The translations under genes were made by a program, and so were the position numbers. The notes under the pieces are model-generated. The model had not been told where the DNA came from. It ran no database searches and was given only the letters and a program-made list of their open reading frames with translations. A DNA stretch of 64,000 nt from an uncultured Lachnospiraceae bacterium (GTDB lineage: Bacteria > Bacillota > Clostridia > Lachnospirales > Lachnospiraceae). The stretch spans positions 12,356-76,355 of the forward strand of contig CAJUDY010000011.1 of NCBI GenBank assembly GCA_910584945.1. The letters are read 5' to 3'. Shown piece after piece: positions 52,897-61,312 of the stretch (positions are counted from its first letter, which is position 1; each line of letters starts with the position of its first letter).

Positions 52897-54596
52897 TACC
52901 TCACCCCTTCCATGCTGTCAGCCGTAACCGTAAACAAAACTTCTATCCGTTTTCCCGGATAAACATATATCTTTTCGACAAAAGCCTCCACTACATCTTT
53001 TGTCAGATCCTTTCCGCTTTTCAGTTTTAAAAGTGCTTTTATGGCTGCCAGATACTTTGTTTCCAGTTTTTCCAATGCCTTTTTTTCTTTTTCCCATTCC
53101 TGCTGCTGTTTTCTCAATTCCTCCAGTCTGTCCTCCTGCTTCATTTTATAGGACACATAATCTTTCTGAATCATTTTCCCGGCACGGTAATCCACATATA
53201 CGCTGCCTTCTTCTTCACGGAAGCGTCTAATCTTTGCTTCTGTCTCACTTAACTTTTTATCTGTCTTTTTTACCGCCTCTGCTATCCTTTCCTTTCCATA
53301 TTCCATGTAACGCTTTGGTTGTCTAAGAAAAACCTCAAATTCAATACGGATAAGAGGTAGCAATATATCCAAAAGCTCATTTTTTGATATACGGTTCGAC
53401 TTCGGGCATACCGTAACCTTTGTCTGCCCGCCATTAAGACAGAAATATCCGTCAAGTCTTGCTTTCTCTCCATCTGCATAGTGCTTCACATAGCTGTTGC
53501 GTGTCATTTTCCTGCCGCACACACCACAATACAGCACATTGTCAAAGATATTTTCTTCTATCGGATAGCCCTTTGTAGGATGCTTATGCCCCGTTGTCCT
53601 TGCTTTTATCTTTTCGCAGACTTCCGCTGCACTCTTGTACAATTCTTCTCCAACCAAGGGCTCATGTGCGCCTTCCGTAACCACCCAGTCATTCTCCGGC
53701 TTATGGATACGGTTTTTCTCATTTCTTGCGGTAATGCTGGTTTTTCCCTGCACTAAGTTTCCGGCATAGGTTTCACTCTTCAAAATTCTCTCTACGGAAC
53801 CTTTATCCCACCCCTTATAAGAAACGGCATCGGCGCAATGGTACACTTCCTTTGTTTTCTTATACTGATACGGAGGATTGATACGTCTGCGGTTCAGCTC
53901 ATCGGCAACCGCAGTATAGCTTTCTGTCTCAATAAACTTCTCATAAATAAACGTTACAATGCTTTTCGTATTTTCGTCCGGCAACAGTACCCGGCGCTTT
54001 CCACTCCACTCTGCCCTGTATCCATATGGCGGAGGTCCGCCCACATAGGAACCTTCCTCTCTTCTCTGCTTCAGATGCAGCTTCGCCTTTTTAGAAAAGT
54101 CTTTTGCATACATATCGTTTACAAGGTTCTTGATTTCAGAAGCCATCTGCTTATTTTCATTTCCCTCTTTCCCGGTATCAAAGCCATCTGCAACTGCAAT
54201 AAACCGCACTCCCAAAAAAGGAAAGATTTTTTCAATATAATTACCTGCTTCCAGATAGTTCCTGCCAAACCTTGACAAGTCTTTTACGATGACGCAGTTG
54301 ATTTCTCCGAGCCTAATATCCTGCAACAGCCGCAGAAAACCTTCTCTCTCAAAGTTGCTTCCTGTTTTCCCCAAATCTGTATAACATTCCACAACATCAA
54401 TCATTTCCCCGTTTTTTTGTCCGTTAAACTCTTCCACAAATTTCTTTGCTATCTCTACCTGAACCTCAACAGATTCATTCTTTTTGACATCCTGATCTGA
54501 TGAAAGCCTTGCGTATATCCCCGCCTTATATCTTAGTTCATCACGCCTTGCTTCTGTCTGCTGCCCTGACGCTTTTCTTTTGGATATTCTGCCCAT
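52896..54596 (-). CDS. Large serine recombinase (second of three)
   Basis: 566 residues. Catalytic Ser in AGIYARLSSDQDV, then SVEVQVEIAKKF, REGFLRLLQDIR and IVKDLSRFGRNYLE. Zinc ribbon with VLYCGVCGRKMTRNSYV, long coiled coil at about 440-520 (RLEELRKQQQEWEKEKKALE). It differs in sequence from the other two, so this is not a recent duplication. Overlaps the downstream recombinase gene by one base and is separated from the upstream recombinase gene by two bases, hence one transcript. Confidence 0.9.
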   Translation of the reverse strand: MGRISKRKASGQQTEARRDELRYKAGIYARLSSDQDVKKNESVEVQVEIAKKFVEEFNGQKNGEMIDVVECYTDLGKTGSNFEREGFLRLLQDIRLGEINCVIVKDLSRFGRNYLEAGNYIEKIFPFLGVRFIAVADGFDTGKEGNENKQMASEIKNLVNDMYAKDFSKKAKLHLKQRREEGSYVGGPPPYGYRAEWSGKRRVLLPDENTKSIVTFIYEKFIETESYTAVADELNRRRINPPYQYKKTKEVYHCADAVSYKGWDKGSVERILKSETYAGNLVQGKTSITARNEKNRIHKPENDWVVTEGAHEPLVGEELYKSAAEVCEKIKARTTGHKHPTKGYPIEENIFDNVLYCGVCGRKMTRNSYVKHYADGEKARLDGYFCLNGGQTKVTVCPKSNRISKNELLDILLPLIRIEFEVFLRQPKRYMEYGKERIAEAVKKTDKKLSETEAKIRRFREEEGSVYVDYRAGKMIQKDYVSYKMKQEDRLEELRKQQQEWEKEKKALEKLETKYLAAIKALLKLKSGKDLTKDVVEAFVEKIYVYPGKRIEVLFTVTADSMEGVR

Positions 54597-54598
54597 TC

Positions 54599-56299
54599 TT
54601 ACGCACTCCTTTCTTCGGGACGTTTATTCGTTTTATGTTCTTTCGCTTTCTTGTTTACTTCCTGCATAATGCGGTACTGATTCATATAGTAAAACTCAAC
54701 TTCCAGTCTTTTATTTTCAAATACTGTAATTGCTTTTACCATGCTGCAAAGCGTATGACGGTCTATCTCTTTCAGTTCTGAACTCTCCTGCATTGTCTTT
54801 AACCGTGCTGCTGATATAACGCCGTTCTTAAACAGTTCCTTTATCATGCCCTCCTGCTTTTTCTGCGCCTCTTCAAATTCTGATGCCTTCCGTTTGAAAT
54901 CCCCATGCAGCCTTTCAAATTCTTCTTTCGTAATAATTCCCTGCCGTAAATCCTCATACAGACCGGAGCAAAGGGAATAATACTTATCCTGTTCTCCTTT
55001 CAGTCTTGCAATCTCTGTATCATAACGGACGATTGATTCAAAATTAGTTTCCATTTTCAAAGCCTTTTCAAATATCTGCTTTTCTTCCAAAAAACAGTTC
55101 GCATAATGCCTGATCATTTCTGCAATGATTTCTTTTAACCGTTCTTCTTCAATGCTGTGCCTACTACAGCCGTCTCCCCGATTCTTTGTGGAACAGATAT
55201 AATAGACTTTACGGGTATCCTTATAGCGGTTCACACGCCTAATCATCTGTTCCCCACAGTCCCCACAGAATAAAATCCCCGTAAACAGGCTGTTTTCCTC
55301 TGTTACGGTACTTACCCTGCCATCTGCTTTCAATAAGTTCTGGACAATCTGGAACTGATCCTCCGTTATGATTGCCTCGTGGGTATTCTCTACCTTTATC
55401 CACTTTTCCTGCGGTTTATCTACGCTTTTTTTCAGCTTATAATTGATTTTTTCCCTTTTGCCCTGTACCATATGCCCTAAATAGGTTTCGTTTGTGAGTA
55501 TCCGTTTTACAGTGGAACTGCTCCACCTCGATTTTACCGCACCGGAAAATCCGCCTTTATAATTCGCTCCGGTAGATTTTTTATATTCTTTTGGAGAAAG
55601 AATACCTAACCCGTTCAGCTTTTCCGCAATCGCAGAGACAGCCATTCCTTCCATTTTCCATGCAAATATCTTCCTGACAATATCCGCTGCATATTCGTCC
55701 GGTACAAGGCGGCTTTTATTGTTTTCCGCTTTCTTGTATCCGTATAGGGCAAATGGAGCAATACATTCCCCATTCTTCCTTTTCACCTCAAACTGGCTTT
55801 TTACTTTGGTAGAAATATCCCTGCAATAAGAATCATTGATAAAATTCTTGACCGGGAGTACGATGCCACTTTCTGATACATCTGCCTGAAAACTGTCATA
55901 ATGGTCTGTAAGCGCAATAAAACGCACGGAAAGAGCCGGGAAGATTTTTTGGATATACCTCCCGGATTCAATATAATCACGTCCAAAGCGGGAAAGGTCC
56001 TTCACAATGACACAGTTTATCTTCCCTGCCTCAATATCGCTTATCATCCTCTTAAACTCTGGTCTGTCGAAATTACTGCCCGAAAATCCATCATCAACAT
56101 AAATATCATAAAGTTCTATATCCTGCTGCTCATGGATAAAGGCTCTGATCAGCTCCCTCTGATTTCCGATACTGTTGCTCTCAGATTTCAGATTGCCCTC
56201 TCTGTCTGTCACATCCCCGACATCAAATCCACCATCGGTGGATTTATCGTCCCTTGAAAGACGGAGGTACATAGCTGCTAGAAATTGTTTCCTATTCAT
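54599..56299 (-). CDS. Large serine recombinase (third of three, first transcribed)
   Basis: 566 residues. Catalytic Ser in AMYLRLSRDDKS, ESNSIGNQREL, DDGFSGSNFDRPEF and VIVKDLSRFGRDY. Recombinase domain with GYKKAENNKSRL and SSTVKRILTNETYLG, zinc ribbon (GILFCGDCGEQMIRRV), then a coiled coil. ICEs of Gram-positive hosts with three serine recombinases in a row have been described (for example ICESluvan), where they replace the usual tyrosine integrase; this arrangement matches that. Start ATG follows AGTGATAGAAT with only a moderate ribosome site. Confidence 0.9.
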   Translation of the reverse strand: MNRKQFLAAMYLRLSRDDKSTDGGFDVGDVTDREGNLKSESNSIGNQRELIRAFIHEQQDIELYDIYVDDGFSGSNFDRPEFKRMISDIEAGKINCVIVKDLSRFGRDYIESGRYIQKIFPALSVRFIALTDHYDSFQADVSESGIVLPVKNFINDSYCRDISTKVKSQFEVKRKNGECIAPFALYGYKKAENNKSRLVPDEYAADIVRKIFAWKMEGMAVSAIAEKLNGLGILSPKEYKKSTGANYKGGFSGAVKSRWSSSTVKRILTNETYLGHMVQGKREKINYKLKKSVDKPQEKWIKVENTHEAIITEDQFQIVQNLLKADGRVSTVTEENSLFTGILFCGDCGEQMIRRVNRYKDTRKVYYICSTKNRGDGCSRHSIEEERLKEIIAEMIRHYANCFLEEKQIFEKALKMETNFESIVRYDTEIARLKGEQDKYYSLCSGLYEDLRQGIITKEEFERLHGDFKRKASEFEEAQKKQEGMIKELFKNGVISAARLKTMQESSELKEIDRHTLCSMVKAITVFENKRLEVEFYYMNQYRIMQEVNKKAKEHKTNKRPEERSA

Positions 56300-56435
56300 T
56301 CTATCACTCCTGACTTACGATTATTCAGCTAATATCAACCGTAAATCAAAAGCAACCACTGATTTGTCCTGATTCAAGGTTAACATAACTTTCCGATTCT
56401 TTCAAGGCTTTTTATTAATTCAGATATGAATTTAT

Positions 56436-56720
56436 TCAAATATGAATTTCTGCTAAATGCCTTAAATATTCTTCCATCTTATCATCTATGGTTGGTCCCT
56501 CCTTTTGAAACCGAACCTTTACCACATAATCTCCAATACGGTGAACAAAAAGGTTATTCGTCTGCTTTGCAAAAAGCGCCAGCTTTTTTTCAACCGGAAG
56601 TTTTGTATCAATTTTAATATCCCTGATGTCTGTCAAGGTATTGATATCCACTGTCCGAACATCCACCGTTTCCATTGTATCCAGTTCTTCATCCGTTATA
56701 TCAAGCATTGCAATCCCCAT
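56436..56720 (-). CDS. DUF6870 family protein
   Basis: 94 residues. Reads VDVRTVDINTLTDIRDIKID, then KKLALFAKQTNNLFVHRIGD and a VVKVRFQKEGPTIDDKMEEYL end, which I recognise as the small DUF6870 group found in Gram-positive integrative elements. Function unknown; often next to recombinases. It sits upstream of the recombinase operon and downstream of the toxin gene, separated from that by a terminator at 56787-56811. Confidence 0.65.
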   Translation of the reverse strand: MGIAMLDITDEELDTMETVDVRTVDINTLTDIRDIKIDTKLPVEKKLALFAKQTNNLFVHRIGDYVVKVRFQKEGPTIDDKMEEYLRHLAEIHI

Positions 56721-56786
56721 CCTGCACCATTCCTTACTATATTTATTCTTCTATCAGATTGTCCTATGACATACAGCCTCTGTATG

Positions 56787-56811
56787 TAAAAAGCCGGACA
56801 TCTGCCCGGCT
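56787..56811 (-). terminator. Intrinsic terminator after the MazF-like gene
   Basis: AGCCGG and CCGGCT pair, followed on the minus strand by TTTTT. Confidence 0.75.
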
Positions 56812-56840
56812 CCCAAAAGATATATTATTATTTCAATCCT

Positions 56841-57206
56841 TTAATTATATCTGTCAAACACTCCTACCTGCACCTGTACGCCCTCCGTGATTCTGTCAAG
56901 CGTTTCTTCATCAACCTTTCCCATGTGTTCTATAATCCGGTCAAAGTTCAGCGCCGTTACCTGTTCGCATAATGCGATGCTGTGCTGATCCAGTCCCTCC
57001 GCCTTATACGCAGATATGAATACATGCGTAGGCAGGTTCCGTTTCTTATAGATTTTAGTGGACAACGGAACAACCGTTAAGACAGTGCTGTGCTTGTTTG
57101 CCATGTTGTTACTGACTACCACCACCGGGCGCATACCGCCCTGCATACTTCCCTGATACTGTACGCCCAAATCGGCATACAGAATGTCGCCTCTCCTTAT
57201 CTTCAT
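56841..57206 (-). CDS. MazF/PemK-type toxin
   Basis: 121 residues from ATG 57206; the frame opens eight codons earlier inside the previous gene. MKIRRGDILYADLG, MRPVVVVSNNMANKHS and LTVVPLSTKI are the endoribonuclease landmarks, with an Arg in QGGMRPV. MazF cleaves mRNA and is normally held by a small antitoxin encoded upstream. Here no antitoxin is next to it: the gene before it encodes a recombinase-like protein whose TGA overlaps this ATG by one base (TGATG). It may therefore be regulated differently or have lost its partner. Confidence 0.88.
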   Translation of the reverse strand: MKIRRGDILYADLGVQYQGSMQGGMRPVVVVSNNMANKHSTVLTVVPLSTKIYKKRNLPTHVFISAYKAEGLDQHSIALCEQVTALNFDRIIEHMGKVDEETLDRITEGVQVQVGVFDRYN

Positions 57207-57634
57207 CAGCAGCCTGCGCCTCCGTCCCATATCGGTCTTTCCTTATCGGCGGGACACTTTGTTGTGTCGTAGATATGGTACTGCATGGTAGAAAGCTCAA
57301 AAAAGCCGACACCAATGTTTGCGGCATCGTGCATAAATTCTTCCAGATCAGACTTGTCAGCCGTTATGTCAGCCATATTTTCCACGACAACCGTATCATA
57401 CTGTCCGGTAATCAAACGGGTAATCAGCATATTTACCGCATCACGGTCAATATCCCTGTCCGGTCCCTTGTTGACAATCGTTTCATTCATCAACACGATT
57501 CCCACCATGCTGCACTTCTGGCGGTTTGCCTGAATAATCTGGCGGATATTGCTTTCTGACTTGTTAGAGTTCATAAACATAATTGCCGGATGTACCAATG
57601 CACCGACAGCGACACTTTTCACATTACTGCACAT
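57206..57634 (-). CDS. Serine-recombinase-like protein lacking catalytic residues
   Basis: 142 residues from ATG 57634 with AGGTG upstream; a GTG three codons earlier is possible. RLITGQYDTVVVENMADITA and DLEEFMHDAANIGVGFFELS follow the resolvase fold (yD-vvv--lsR-sRd--dl), but the Arg of the SR motif is replaced and no catalytic Ser is visible at the N-terminus (VGALVHPAIMFMNS). So it looks like an inactive relative used for regulation or DNA binding. It is translationally coupled to the MazF-like gene. It could be a divergent active enzyme, which I think less likely. Confidence 0.6.
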   Translation of the reverse strand: MCSNVKSVAVGALVHPAIMFMNSNKSESNIRQIIQANRQKCSMVGIVLMNETIVNKGPDRDIDRDAVNMLITRLITGQYDTVVVENMADITADKSDLEEFMHDAANIGVGFFELSTMQYHIYDTTKCPADKERPIWDGGAGC

Positions 57635-57674
57635 GATAATCACCTATACTTAACTGTTCAGTGCCTTCACAGTT

Positions 57675-57763
57675 AGAGCAGCTCATTTAAAATCACCTAT
57701 GGTGATGGGGCTGCTCTTACAATTACGGAAGACTTTCTTACGTCCCACGCAGTAAATGCGTGG
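57675..57763. repeat. Two perfect hairpins upstream of the recombinase-like gene
   Basis: 57675-57717: AGAGCAGC/GCTGCTCT with an inner ATCACC/GGTGAT. 57745-57763: CCACGCA/TGCGTGG with a five-base loop. Both perfect. Confidence 0.75.
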
Positions 57764-57833
57764 AACTGCCCTGAACAATCATGCCCTTTCTCATATTTTC
57801 ATTGACTGAAACAAAAGAGAAGTTTTTGCCGGC

Positions 57834-57908
57834 ATTATCCTCTCATACAGGAAAGCCTTGTCTGCTGTTATCTAATAACCGCAAGGCTTGCCTGTATCAG
57901 AGGATAAC
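57834..57908. repeat. 27-base inverted repeat with 21-base loop
   Basis: 57834-57860 and 57882-57908 match in 24 of 27 positions when inverted (shared core CTCATACAGG and AGCCTTG). The loop itself contains GTTAT/ATAAC. Two more perfect hairpins follow: GTGGCG/CGCCAC (57909-57924) and CAATCTGA/TCAGATTG (57939-57959). Confidence 0.85.
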
Positions 57909-57959
57909 GTGGCGTTTCCGCCACATTACCCCTCTGTTCAATCTGAAAATATCAGATTG

Positions 57960-58464
57960 GCTCTCGCTTGTCCCCGAACCGGGTAACATACACTGGGACG
58001 GCTCCCATCCCACACTGCGCCTCCGTCATGCCCAACCAGACGGAATCCACAGGCAGCCACTCCCGAAAAATGCTTTTCGCTGAAATTCCGGCGCTGTTTT
58101 ACCTCATTATCTCCGGTTACCACTCCGGTAGGCACAAACCTCTGCTTAGAACCTTCACAGGCACAGTACAAAAACCACCACAACCGCAAAACAGCTCAAC
58201 AAACTGTCTGCCGAAGTATTTCTGTACCGAGGAACTTCATCGCACGAAACGGGTTTCTGCCACCTTTACCCGAAAAAATACAGATAAAGGCGAAAATAAA
58301 ATCAGGTGTATGCGTGTCCTATTAAATTGTCAAGATTGATGGTTCCATTTCAGAACCTGTTTAGAGTATAGATGACACCCCCTCTCTTCTGAAGTAACCT
58401 GCACTCTGATTTAATAGGAGCCGTTCTCCCACCTTTTCTCCTATGTAAAACAGTTTTTTTACAC
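57960..58464. other. Gene-poor stretch, doubtful small frame
   Basis: A plus-strand frame at about 57968-58339 (starts LSPNRVTYTGTAPIPHCASV) is open for 123 codons and gives a sequence I vaguely recall from many clostridial elements, but it lacks a ribosome site and looks low in coding character. I do not annotate it as a gene. The rest of 58340-58464 shows nothing. Confidence 0.35.
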
Positions 58465-58496
58465 AAAAAAGCCAGACTGCATTTCTACAATCCGGC
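58465..58496 (-). terminator. Intrinsic terminator after XRE gene
   Basis: On the minus strand GCCGGATTG pairs with CAGTCTGGC, then TTTTTTG. Confidence 0.85.
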
Positions 58497-58502
58497 ATTC
58501 CA

Positions 58503-58826
58503 CTACTTTCTTAGCAGTACCATATTTTCAACCGCACTAAGAATCATACTGCGGATAAACTGCATTTCTGTTTCGCTTAGTCCTGCTACAATCCTTTCAA
58601 TTCCTGTCTCCCTGCTATTGCCACATATCAAATAATCCAAAGATACATGAAAAATTTCTGCTATTGCCACTAATGTATCAATCTTTGCCCCGTTGATTCC
58701 CTGCTCAATTTTACGGAGAGCATCCACTGATATTCCCGCCTTTTCTGCAAGGCTTTGTCTTGTTATCCCTGCCACTTTACGCAGTTCTTTAATCCGTTCT
58801 CCGCTTTTTACTATGTCATAATACAC
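58503..58826 (-). CDS. XRE-family HTH regulator
   Basis: 107 residues. HTH at about 10-65: IKELRKVAGITRQSLAEKAG and DALRKIEQGINGAKIDTL. C-terminal 40 residues are helical (ETGIERIVAGLSETEMQFIR), perhaps for dimer or ligand contact. GGACG-type site before ATG; own terminator after it. A Cro/CI-like regulator of element genes. Confidence 0.85.
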   Translation of the reverse strand: MYYDIVKSGERIKELRKVAGITRQSLAEKAGISVDALRKIEQGINGAKIDTLVAIAEIFHVSLDYLICGNSRETGIERIVAGLSETEMQFIRSMILSAVENMVLLRK

Positions 58827-58954
58827 ATTTTTCTCATTTCCGACGTCCTTTTATTTGCTTAAGCTGATATTATTATAAGTGAAAAGGAAGAAAGCGCAGA
58901 GTGACCATACCAGCTATTTTCGGTGGAATATTGTACACCTTTTTATCGGTATAA

Positions 58955-58993
58955 CTAAAAATAACCCTGTAAGTATAGAAATCACTTACAAGG
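58955..58993 (-). terminator. Intrinsic terminator after small XRE gene
   Basis: Minus strand CCTTGTAAGT pairs with ACTTACAGGG, followed by TTATTTTT. Confidence 0.75.
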
Positions 58994-59017
58994 TCACTCT
59001 AATGTTATACGATAATA

Positions 59018-59248
59018 TCAGCCTTTATCCTGCGGCGGTACAAACTCCAACAAATCACTGATTGAACAGTTTAAAACCGTACAGATTCTGGCTAACACAT
59101 CAATATCCAACCGGGTAATCCGATTGTTACAATAATTGTTTATTTGGGATCGCTGCATTTCTGCTTTATGGCTCAACTTGTTTTTACTGATTCCAGCCTG
59201 TGCGATCAGTTCATTCAGCTTAATTCGGACGGTTCCATATTCCTCCAT
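59018..59248 (-). CDS. Small XRE-family HTH regulator
   Basis: 76 residues, mostly one HTH: RIKLNELIAQAGISKNKLSH and AEMQRSQINNYCNNRITRLD, then ARICTVLNCSISDLLEFVPP, a typical Cro-like short regulator. A GGAGG-type site (AGGTAGT) precedes ATG. Divergent from the Spo0A-C-like gene with about 130 bases between, so it may regulate that promoter. Confidence 0.85.
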   Translation of the reverse strand: MEEYGTVRIKLNELIAQAGISKNKLSHKAEMQRSQINNYCNNRITRLDIDVLARICTVLNCSISDLLEFVPPQDKG

Positions 59249-59380
59249 GCACTACCTCCTAAATATATTATAGGTTTTTTATATTTGACATATTTAGTGT
59301 AGCGTTGGTAGAATAGAAAAATAAGTTCTAGTTAATCTTGTCAGATTTCTTACACATATTGACGGATAAGAAAGGAAATT

Positions 59381-59623
59381 ATGAAGCAAAACAAAAAAGA
59401 AACCATTTCAGAATACCTAAAGGCGATTGCGGATAAAGAGGGAATTTCGGAAGATGATGTTAGAAATGAAATCGCACTTGCTGTTTCTCTTGCTCTCAAA
59501 AGCAACGATCCACAGATACAAACTTTCTGGAAAGATGTGCCCTGCGATGGAGATGCTCCTACGATAGAAGAAATCATTGACTATATAGCTGCTCAAATAT
59601 CTGCCAAAAATAATATTTTATGA
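59381..59623 (+). CDS. Small protein resembling Spo0A C-terminal-type element proteins
   Basis: 80 residues from ATG 59381 after AAAGGAAATT. KKETISEYLKAIADKEGISE, then DVRNEIALAVSLALKSNDPQ, and a C-terminal EEIIDYIAAQISAKN. These small acidic proteins in clostridial elements are often labelled after the Spo0A effector domain; I recognise the pattern but the relationship is weak. The only rightward gene of the regulatory module. A hairpin (GGCAAGGCTGT/ACAGTCTTGCC, 59628-59663) follows. Confidence 0.6.
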   Translation: MKQNKKETISEYLKAIADKEGISEDDVRNEIALAVSLALKSNDPQIQTFWKDVPCDGDAPTIEEIIDYIAAQISAKNNIL

Positions 59624-59637
59624 TGAAGGCAAGGCTG

Positions 59638-59982
59638 TCACTGCCGCAGGTAACAGTCTTGCCCCTTTAAAATCTGCTCCACCATATGCAGAACAAACTC
59701 AATTTCTCTTTCGTTACGTTCTGAAACCAGAACAAAAAAGCGCTCTATATATCCTTCTGATTGCTCCTTATTCATAAGTGCCAGTGGAGTTGTCTCCAAT
59801 GCTTGTACAATTCGTAAATATGTATCAAGACTCATTGCTCTTTTCCCTCTTTCAACACTTTTGATCGTGTCAATAGATATATCAGCACGCTCTGCAAGCC
59901 GAGCCTGTGATAAACACAGCCTTTTCCGTTCCCTCCTTATATTTCCGGCAATGATTGAATATATATTTTCTTCATTACTCAT
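59638..59982 (-). CDS. XRE-family HTH regulator
   Basis: 114 residues. HTH at 12-66: NIRRERKRLCLSQARLAERA and SIDTIKSVERGKRAMSLDTY. C-terminal helical tail (RNEREIEFVLHMVEQILKGQ). The gene is convergent with the Spo0A-C-like gene and ends inside the shared hairpin. Probably part of the control circuit of the integrative element. Confidence 0.85.
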   Translation of the reverse strand: MSNEENIYSIIAGNIRRERKRLCLSQARLAERADISIDTIKSVERGKRAMSLDTYLRIVQALETTPLALMNKEQSEGYIERFFVLVSERNEREIEFVLHMVEQILKGQDCYLRQ

Positions 59983-60063
59983 TGCAATATCCTTTCTAGC
60001 CTTTCATATCCCCTCCATCTTCTTCATAATAAATAAATGTCAACACAGAATATGAAATTCTTA

Positions 60064-60399
60064 CTACTTTTTTACCATTCGGGATATAAAGGCAAGAACT
60101 CTGTCCACAAAAGCATCCTTTTGCTCTTTACTACAATTTGCTATGTAATAATCCACATCAAAATCATTTTTAAGGCAGGAACCCGTTATCAGGTATGTCG
60201 GATCAACTCCATACTCATGGTACAAAATCAATATCTTATCCGCCGATAACCCGGTAGCTCCCGACTCATATTTACGATAATGTTCTTCTGATACTCCAAA
60301 AGATGCTGCAATTTCTGCCTGTGTACGTCCCAAATTATTTCTTGCTTCCCTCAATCTTTTTCCAATCTGTATATTTGCGTTTTTCCTGTAATTCTCCAT
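60064..60399 (-). CDS. XRE-family HTH regulator
   Basis: 111 residues. HTH at 10-65: IGKRLREARNNLGRTQAEIA and FGVSEEHYRKYESGATGLSA. A Cro/CI-type regulator with a C-terminal helix (CSKEQKDAFVDRVLAFISRM). It is the rightmost of four HTH regulators; the following stretch to 60672 holds no gene (an overlapping open frame up to 60566 looks spurious). Confidence 0.85.
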   Translation of the reverse strand: MENYRKNANIQIGKRLREARNNLGRTQAEIAASFGVSEEHYRKYESGATGLSADKILILYHEYGVDPTYLITGSCLKNDFDVDYYIANCSKEQKDAFVDRVLAFISRMVKK

Positions 60400-60672
60400 A
60401 TTTTGAACCTCCGTTTGTATAAAATCATACCAACGTGATTACAAAATATACAGAATATAAAACCACCCAACACTATGTATTTTTTAACCATAATTCGGTT
60501 ATTTTTTGATACCCCTCTATAAACCAGAAAACGAATGACATTGTATATGTCATCCGCTTTTTCCATTCGTACTTATTTAACGAAACTAATCTTTTGTATG
60601 TCCCAATATTTTGTTGCTACTAAATACCATCTATTCAACTAAGACTTCCATTACTTTGATAAAACCTGCCAT

Positions 60673-61275
60673 TTATGAATACGCTCTTATATGTAAAGGA
60701 ATTTCGAGCGATTCCGCAAGTGATCTGCACTTTTCTATATTTTCTTCTCCAATTACATCAACAACACTGAAACGGATATTGCCACTCAAATACTTTTTAC
60801 AGTCCTTTGCGAAATGCAACATTGCTTCAAATGCCTGTTCACCATATACAGGACGCACGACTTCTGCGTATGACTTTGCATCCGGCATATTCAGACTGAT
60901 AGAAATACAATCAACGGCATTACATATTTCTTTTACAGTAGAACGATTATGAATCAGATCTGCCAAACCATTCGTATTCAAACGGATTTGAAACGGATAA
61001 TGTGAATGAACATAATCGCTGACTGCAAGCAGCGTTTCCAATGCCATTGTTGGTTCACCATATCCGCAGAACACAATCTCCTCACAATCTCCAAAATCAA
61101 ATACTTCAATAGCATCAATTATTTCTTTTACTGACGGTTCCTTCTCCAACCAAAGACTGTCCGATTCCCCATAGTGTTCTTGATGATTGCGGATACAGAA
61201 AGTACAGTTACAACAGCATCTGTTCGTAATGTTAAAATAGACCTGCTTATTATAACGGTATAAAATATCAGCCAT
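60673..61275 (-). CDS. TatD-linked-type radical SAM enzyme
   Basis: 200 residues. The CX3CX2C iron-sulfur motif is in NRCCCNCTFCIRN, the GEP-like motif is in FCGYGEPTMALE, then INTNG-like LNTNGLADLIHN, the SISLNMPDAKSYAEVVRPVY segment and a SVVDVIGEENIEKCR end: this matches TIGR04038, radical SAM proteins linked to TatD nucleases. The chemistry is unknown. No tatD gene is in view; instead it is last in a run of three aminotransferase genes, 37 bases after the class III aminotransferase. A maturase or amino-acid-modifying role is inferred. Confidence 0.8.
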   Translation of the reverse strand: MADILYRYNKQVYFNITNRCCCNCTFCIRNHQEHYGESDSLWLEKEPSVKEIIDAIEVFDFGDCEEIVFCGYGEPTMALETLLAVSDYVHSHYPFQIRLNTNGLADLIHNRSTVKEICNAVDCISISLNMPDAKSYAEVVRPVYGEQAFEAMLHFAKDCKKYLSGNIRFSVVDVIGEENIEKCRSLAESLEIPLHIRAYS

Positions 61276-61312
61276 ATTAAACTCCTTTCCCTATACGTTC
61301 CCAATTTTCTAC

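Noticed and set aside
57968..58339. 123-codon plus-strand frame
   Set aside because: No ribosome site, unusual composition; kept only as a note.
60351..60566. 71-codon frame overlapping the last XRE gene
   Set aside because: Overlaps a solid HTH gene in another frame and lacks a domain.
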